A DNA stretch of 64,000 nt, taken from assembly GCF_014202345.1 (NCBI RefSeq), contig NZ_JACHGO010000005.1, positions 124,001 to 188,000 on the forward strand, read 5' to 3'. Below the pieces are notes generated by a model. It was not told where the DNA came from and made no database searches. It saw only the letters and a list, made by a program, of their open reading frames with translations. The first letter of the stretch is position 1; each line of letters begins with the position of its first letter. This DNA is from Desulfovibrio intestinalis (GTDB lineage Bacteria; Desulfobacterota; Desulfovibrionia; Desulfovibrionales; Desulfovibrionaceae). Below are positions 60,427-64,000 of the stretch, piece by piece. A program made the translations under genes and the position numbers.

Positions 60427-61173
60427 CTACACGCCAGTTGCTGCTGCCTCATCTACAACCCACACCAGATCGCCGAAACCTGGACGCACCATTTGCGCAG
60501 GCAAGGTTGGAGGAGCAAGAAGGTCAAGAGCGCGTGAAAGAACGGTATGCTTTTCCGCACCAGTGACAAGAAACATGCAGCAACGCGCGTTATTGATGAC
60601 AGGAAGGGTTAAAGTCAGGCGGTCGGCCTTTCGTTCCGGTACATACTGATCAATAACAAGGCGTTTTTTCTCTGCCAGAGCAGGCGAGTTAGGAAAGATG
60701 GAGCCAGTATGACCATCTTCGCCCATGCCAAGCAGCACAAAGTCAAAACGGGGCATATCTTGCGGGCCAAGGTCGAATTCTGTTCGCAGCTGTTTTTCAT
60801 ATTTGACGGCTGCTTCAACAGGGTCTTCTTCTCCACGCATGCGATAGAAATGGGTAGCGGGAACATGCCCAAGCAATTCTTTACGCGCCAGACCGTAGTT
60901 GCTGTCAGCGTGCTCAGGGCCCACGCAACGCTCGTCAACCCAAAAGATGCTCATCTTGTCCCAAGGCAACCTGTCAGCCCAGTCGTCGCCCGCCAAAAGG
61001 CGAAAAAGAGGAATGGGAGTTTGACCACCGGAAAGGGAGATACGAAAAACGCCTCTGTCAGCAACAGCTTCTTCACAGGCGGCAGCAAGAATATGCGCGG
61101 CACGTTCCGCCATAGCCGCAGGATCTTTATGAATATGCACCGTAAGATGAATGGATCGGCTGAGGCCCGACAT
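60427..61173 (-). CDS. pgl: 6-phosphogluconolactonase
   Basis: 248 residues. FRISLSGGQTPIPLFRLLA near the N-terminus, FWVDERCVGPEHADSNYG, and the active-site signature LLGMGEDGHTGSIFP identify the Pgl/NagB-fold lactonase (DevB family) of the pentose phosphate pathway. Zwf is not seen in the window. The minus-strand product ends 157 bases from the strong terminator at 60223-60270. GGAG-type sequence (AGGAGCC) precedes the ATG at 61173. Confidence 0.92.
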   Translation of the reverse strand: MSGLSRSIHLTVHIHKDPAAMAERAAHILAAACEEAVADRGVFRISLSGGQTPIPLFRLLAGDDWADRLPWDKMSIFWVDERCVGPEHADSNYGLARKELLGHVPATHFYRMRGEEDPVEAAVKYEKQLRTEFDLGPQDMPRFDFVLLGMGEDGHTGSIFPNSPALAEKKRLVIDQYVPERKADRLTLTLPVINNARCCMFLVTGAEKHTVLSRALDLLAPPTLPAQMVRPGFGDLVWVVDEAAATGV

Positions 61174-61447
61174 GTGACGGCTCCTTAGATGTTGACGATG
61201 GAAACGGTCAGGCGCGGGGCCAAGACCGTCCTGCTAAAACTTGCCTGCTAAACAATAGTCGTGACGTCAAAAAAAAATCAGTAGCACTGCTATACAGCAA
61301 TATGCCTATATTCTTGAACAGATTCGGCAGTAGTCGCGCCGATTCTTACCATAAATTTTGGGTTCTATGTGGCCGGAACAACGATTTTTACTATGCCATA
61401 GAAGCAGGGGAGAGAAAAGTCATATTTGTGTCAATTGGGTGCCACGA

Positions 61448-62506
61448 CTATTGAAATTCTTCAATTGGGGCTGGAGCTTCTGATATATGCAGCACCTCGC
61501 CACTGTTGAGCCCAAGTGTTTTCCAAGAAGCCTTGCATTGCAAAGGTTGTCCACTCAAAACACGCTTTCCGAGATCGCTGTTGCCATCAAGCTCAATTGT
61601 CCAGCTGTGTTCAAAGTCTTCACCAGGGTGTGTTGGTTGAACCGCATTAAGATTACGGGACAGTAAAACAGCCCCTGAAGCAGTGCTGAATTCAGCAAAC
61701 AGGTTCATATTATTCACACTAACTGTGCCAATATTGCGAGCCAGAACACGCGTTACCAAAAGCAAGGTAGTATCATCTGAAATGAGCCCTGCACTGGCCG
61801 AGCAGGATTGAAGGGGAAAAAGATCCTTGATGCGCCGCTCTGTCAGTATGTTTTTATCCAAAATCATTTGACGTTGCGCACGCATGCGCTCCTCTTGCGC
61901 TTCGCGGAACTGGCGTACCAGTTCAGGGCTATTTACCAAATAGCGCACACGCCATCCTTCAGGAGTTGTATCCATCCGGAAAATAAGCAGGAAATTTTTA
62001 TCAAGAAGAGGATGATGCACCTTGGCTGTCAGAAGGGCAGTACCTTCGCTGGAAGTTTGCAAGCTGAGGGTGTTGACAATCTGAGCAATGAAATCTTGCG
62101 GTAAAGCGTACAGGGGGGTTCTTAGCCGTGTTTTCAGATCATGTTCTTCTTTTGCGGGCTCCTGCTTGGTACGAACCTGTTTGAGCAAAGATGTCTGTAT
62201 CATATCGCGCAATTGCCGTTCTTGATCTGGGCCCGCTTTGAGAAAAGGGTAACTCTGCATCAAGTTCTTGCTCAAATTAGCTGAAAACGTATTGAAATCG
62301 ACAAGCTCGGCAATACTTTCAGCATCACCTGTTTTCAAGGCGTCGCGTAAAGTCTCATAGGTATACTGGCTCGACTGGCGGTACTGAAAATAGCGCCAAC
62401 CGCTGACCCCCATAACAACGACAATAATAACAAGAACAGCCGCTGCCAGCACAAGCGTATGTTTTTTTGCAAAAGCTACGACCGTAGAAAGAAAAGGGAG
62501 GTTCAT
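61448..62506 (-). CDS. membrane-anchored protein with DUF2939-like segment
   Basis: 352 residues. N-terminal transmembrane helix (about 17-36) then SGWRYFQYRQSSQYTYETLRDALKTGDAESIAELVDFNTFSANL, which looks like the DUF2939 pattern (helix, YxxL..A...GD...l...VDF). The rest is an extracytoplasmic domain with a C-terminal beta sandwich (ARNIGTVSVNNMNLFAEFS, PGEDFEHSWTIEL) resembling DUF4352-like or translocation-protein modules. No known function. 22 bases downstream of the methyltransferase gene, so they form a small operon. Confidence 0.65.
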   Translation of the reverse strand: MNLPFLSTVVAFAKKHTLVLAAAVLVIIVVVMGVSGWRYFQYRQSSQYTYETLRDALKTGDAESIAELVDFNTFSANLSKNLMQSYPFLKAGPDQERQLRDMIQTSLLKQVRTKQEPAKEEHDLKTRLRTPLYALPQDFIAQIVNTLSLQTSSEGTALLTAKVHHPLLDKNFLLIFRMDTTPEGWRVRYLVNSPELVRQFREAQEERMRAQRQMILDKNILTERRIKDLFPLQSCSASAGLISDDTTLLLVTRVLARNIGTVSVNNMNLFAEFSTASGAVLLSRNLNAVQPTHPGEDFEHSWTIELDGNSDLGKRVLSGQPLQCKASWKTLGLNSGEVLHISEAPAPIEEFQ

Positions 62507-62528
62507 GATGTACCTGTGGCAAGAACTT

Positions 62529-63278
62529 CTATGAAGAATTCAAAGAGTTTTTTGAACCGCACTCCATTGCCGGTTGTGGGCTGCTCAAGCGTGGCCTCTT
62601 GATTTTAAGAGGCATAGGAGTGACCGGACGTGCCGATTCCAAATCAAGGCGTATGACGCCCCAAGCCCCAAAGGGCAAGCGCAACACGCGAGTGCAACAA
62701 CTTAATGGGCAGATACCATCCCAAAAACTTCGAGGACCTGCAAGCGTGCTTGTTCCACAAAGTCGCCCAATTTTTGTGTTCTTAAGCACTCGCCAGACTT
62801 GCCACCAATTATGCACCGGACCTGGCCAGGAACTTCTGCTTCCCTTGCTTCCCTGGATGCGGTGCAGGGCGTAGGCTAAAGAAGCACTGTTCCAAAAAGT
62901 AACCGCAAGACCACTCGAGGCAACGCGCAAGGCTTCTCGCACCGCAGCGTCAATTCCTTTTTTGTCCGTAGCGGCAAGGTGCAATACCACGCTGTCGAAA
63001 AAATTATCATCAAAAGGCAGGTAATCTTCGGAGGCGGCCAATATCTCGGCCCGCCCACCCATAAGGGCGGCAACCTGCGACCGTAGTTCAGGGCGTAATT
63101 CCGTGACGGTCAAATCGAAACCGCATTCCCACAGTAAAGGAGAAAACATCCCTTGACTGCAGTTGATTTCCAGCAGTGTTTTTCCTCTGCGCGGCCATAC
63201 AGCCAAACACTGCTGCAACAAATTTTGCTGCTTGCTGAGGGCTGAATCCCTTTTAATGTTCCAATTCAACCATTTCAT
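62529..63278 (-). CDS. class I SAM-dependent methyltransferase
   Basis: 249 residues. Motif I LLEINCSQGMFSPLLWECG is a variant of LDxGcGxG (Ile-Asn in place of the usual acidic residue), then a DLTVTELRP acidic loop, YLPFDDNFFDSVVLHLA (motif II) and ALRVASSGLAVTFWN. It resembles methyltransferase type 11 enzymes acting on small molecules or lipids (UbiE-like). The C-terminal 80 residues are basic and poorly recognisable. Substrate unknown. Likely co-transcribed with the membrane protein gene downstream. Confidence 0.72.
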   Translation of the reverse strand: MKWLNWNIKRDSALSKQQNLLQQCLAVWPRRGKTLLEINCSQGMFSPLLWECGFDLTVTELRPELRSQVAALMGGRAEILAASEDYLPFDDNFFDSVVLHLAATDKKGIDAAVREALRVASSGLAVTFWNSASLAYALHRIQGSKGSRSSWPGPVHNWWQVWRVLKNTKIGRLCGTSTLAGPRSFWDGICPLSCCTRVLRLPFGAWGVIRLDLESARPVTPMPLKIKRPRLSSPQPAMECGSKNSLNSS

Positions 63279-63422
63279 ATAGTCTGCCTTTTTTATGGCC
63301 GCCAGCTATTTCTTACACCACTATTTTGCAAAGCAGCCAAAATGGCAAGGAAAAACTGTCACATCAAAATTGGGCGTATGTAAAGCACAATAAGGCGCTT
63401 TTTGCATACGGCAAGACAGAAA

Positions 63423-63457
63423 AAGAGGCGGGGCTGAAATGGCATACCCCGCCTCTT
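63423..63457 (-). terminator. intrinsic terminator of ridA
   Basis: 11-bp perfect stem (63423-63433 with 63447-63457, AAGAGGCGGGG arm) and TTT on the minus strand, 19 bases after the ridA stop at 63476. Confidence 0.85.
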
Positions 63458-63475
63458 CTTGATTGTTACCCTGCT

Positions 63476-63856
63476 TTAGCAAGCTGCAATGGCTTCAATT
63501 TCTATTTTGGCGCCCAAGGGAAGCGCGCTCACCTCAACGCAGGACCGCGCAGGGCAAGGCGCTGTGAAATACTGCTTGTATACTTCGTTTACAGAGCCGA
63601 ACGTGCTAATGTCAGTAATAAAGACAGTGACCTTCACCAGATTCTCGGCTGTAAGTCCTTGGGACTCAAGAATAGCCAGAACATTTTTGCAGCTTTGGGC
63701 GGCCTGGGTTGCAGCGTCGCCTTCAACCAGTTTGCCTGTGGCCGGATCAATAGGCACCTGACCGGAAAGAAACATGAGGTTTCCTGTTTTGATAGCCTGG
63801 CTGTAGGGGCCAACAGCGGCAGGGGCTTTATCCGTGCTAACGACTTGCTTGTTCAT
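63476..63856 (-). CDS. ridA: RidA-family enamine/imine deaminase
   Basis: 126 residues, the usual size. Start ATG at 63856 with GAGGAG upstream; a longer reading frame from 63931 is just the overlap with the preceding gene. Features: APAAVGPYSQAIKTGNLMFLSGQVPIDP at the N-terminus, KVTVFITDISTFGSVNEVY, and the active-site Arg region APCPARSCVEVSALPLGAKIEIEAIA. It hydrolyses reactive 2-aminoacrylate-type imines from PLP enzymes. Fifteen bases after the stop of an upstream membrane protein gene. Confidence 0.95.
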   Translation of the reverse strand: MNKQVVSTDKAPAAVGPYSQAIKTGNLMFLSGQVPIDPATGKLVEGDAATQAAQSCKNVLAILESQGLTAENLVKVTVFITDISTFGSVNEVYKQYFTAPCPARSCVEVSALPLGAKIEIEAIAAC

Positions 63857-63870
63857 GTTTCGCTCCTCTA

Positions 63871-64000
63871 TCAGTGGTACATGGGTAAAAGATTGAAAAC
63901 AAAAAGTGTATGACAGATGGCCACAAAGCAACCATAAAACAACAGCATGGGGATGGTAAGACGGCCCCCCGGCGTCACATAACCAGTTTTTCCAAACTGG
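63871..64000 (-). CDS. C-terminal end of a membrane protein (partial)
   Basis: A minus-strand frame open from the window edge to TGA at 63871, encoding about 43 residues with a hydrophobic stretch (LTIPMLLFYGCFVAICHTLF) and the tail VFNLLPMYH. The stop lies 15 bases before the ridA start, with the ridA ribosome site between, typical of an operon junction. Too little is present to name it. Confidence 0.45.
   Translation of the reverse strand, partial: QFGKTGYVTPGGRLTIPMLLFYGCFVAICHTLFVFNLLPMYH

Noticed and set aside
63476-63931. Longer RidA starting at 63931
   Set aside because: The extra 25 codons overlap the upstream membrane-protein frame. The ATG at 63856 has GAGGAG and matches the family N-terminus.
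1-64000. CRISPR arrays, tRNA/rRNA genes, insertion sequences, prophage genes
   Set aside because: Scanned by eye in all intergenic gaps; no direct-repeat series, cloverleaf, transposase or integrase motif was found.

Overview
The window looks like chromosomal DNA of a Desulfovibrio-type sulfate reducer (Desulfobacterota, Desulfovibrionaceae). This is inferred from the gene set: a MucR/Ros zinc-finger regulator, a YcbZ-type Lon protease next to hemC and an FmdB-type zinc ribbon, formate-THF ligase, a fused BioD-BioA, a receiver-less sigma-54 activator with its own -24/-12 promoter, and a nadK-coupled large protein of DUF89-like character. No database search was possible. Base composition is moderate and even. 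I saw no insertion sequence, integrase, CRISPR array, rRNA or tRNA, so most of the window reads as core genome plus one large accessory operon.

Region 1-18.2 kb. After the 5' part of a glycogen branching enzyme gene (running off the left edge), one minus-strand run of ten tightly spaced genes (18123 down to 2044, probably continuing into a beta-hydroxyacid dehydrogenase at 1126) encodes a glycine-zipper lipoprotein, a membrane-anchored trypsin-like protease, SrfA-, SrfB- and SrfC-like proteins, a bitopic Sel1-repeat protein, a secreted vWA protein, an ABC ATPase and FtsX-type permease, and a secreted SUMF1/FGE-fold protein. The lipoprotein, SUMF1, permease, ATPase and vWA set corresponds part by part to TagQ, TagR, TagS, TagT and the periplasmic half of PpkA, the envelope sensor arm that post-translationally controls some type VI secretion systems. 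Here there is no visible T6SS and no kinase. The arm sits instead with an actin/Hsp70-like ATPase (SrfB) and a P-loop GTPase (SrfC). I consider this trans-envelope machine the most interesting system in the window.

Region 18.6-29.9 kb. A dual-CxxC mini-protein, a HI0933-type flavoprotein, a YheT-type hydrolase and the HrpB helicase are followed by a sigma-54 activator and a 1204-residue TPR protein. A consensus sigma-54 promoter lies immediately between the last two. A lipoprotein of unknown function follows.

Region 30.2-38.2 kb. A MucR-like regulator is followed by the biotin genes bioB and bioDA, which are translationally coupled to an SSS-family symporter. Two small minus-strand genes (one LpdD-like) and fhs come next. 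Strong inverted repeats lie upstream and downstream of fhs.

Region 38.5-51.6 kb. A YqiA-like esterase, a bacterial alpha-2-macroglobulin and penicillin-binding protein 1C (the usual pair), a BrnQ transporter, and a second SSS symporter with a 39-residue partner membrane peptide. The symporter unit is preceded by a promoter, a possible leader peptide and an intrinsic terminator, and by a TetR-family gene.

Region 51.7-64 kb. The operon gmhA-fmdB-hemC-lon (minus) is followed by nadK coupled to a large unknown gene, gatB, 6-phosphogluconolactonase, a membrane-anchored unknown protein with a methyltransferase, RidA, and the end of a membrane protein gene at the right edge.
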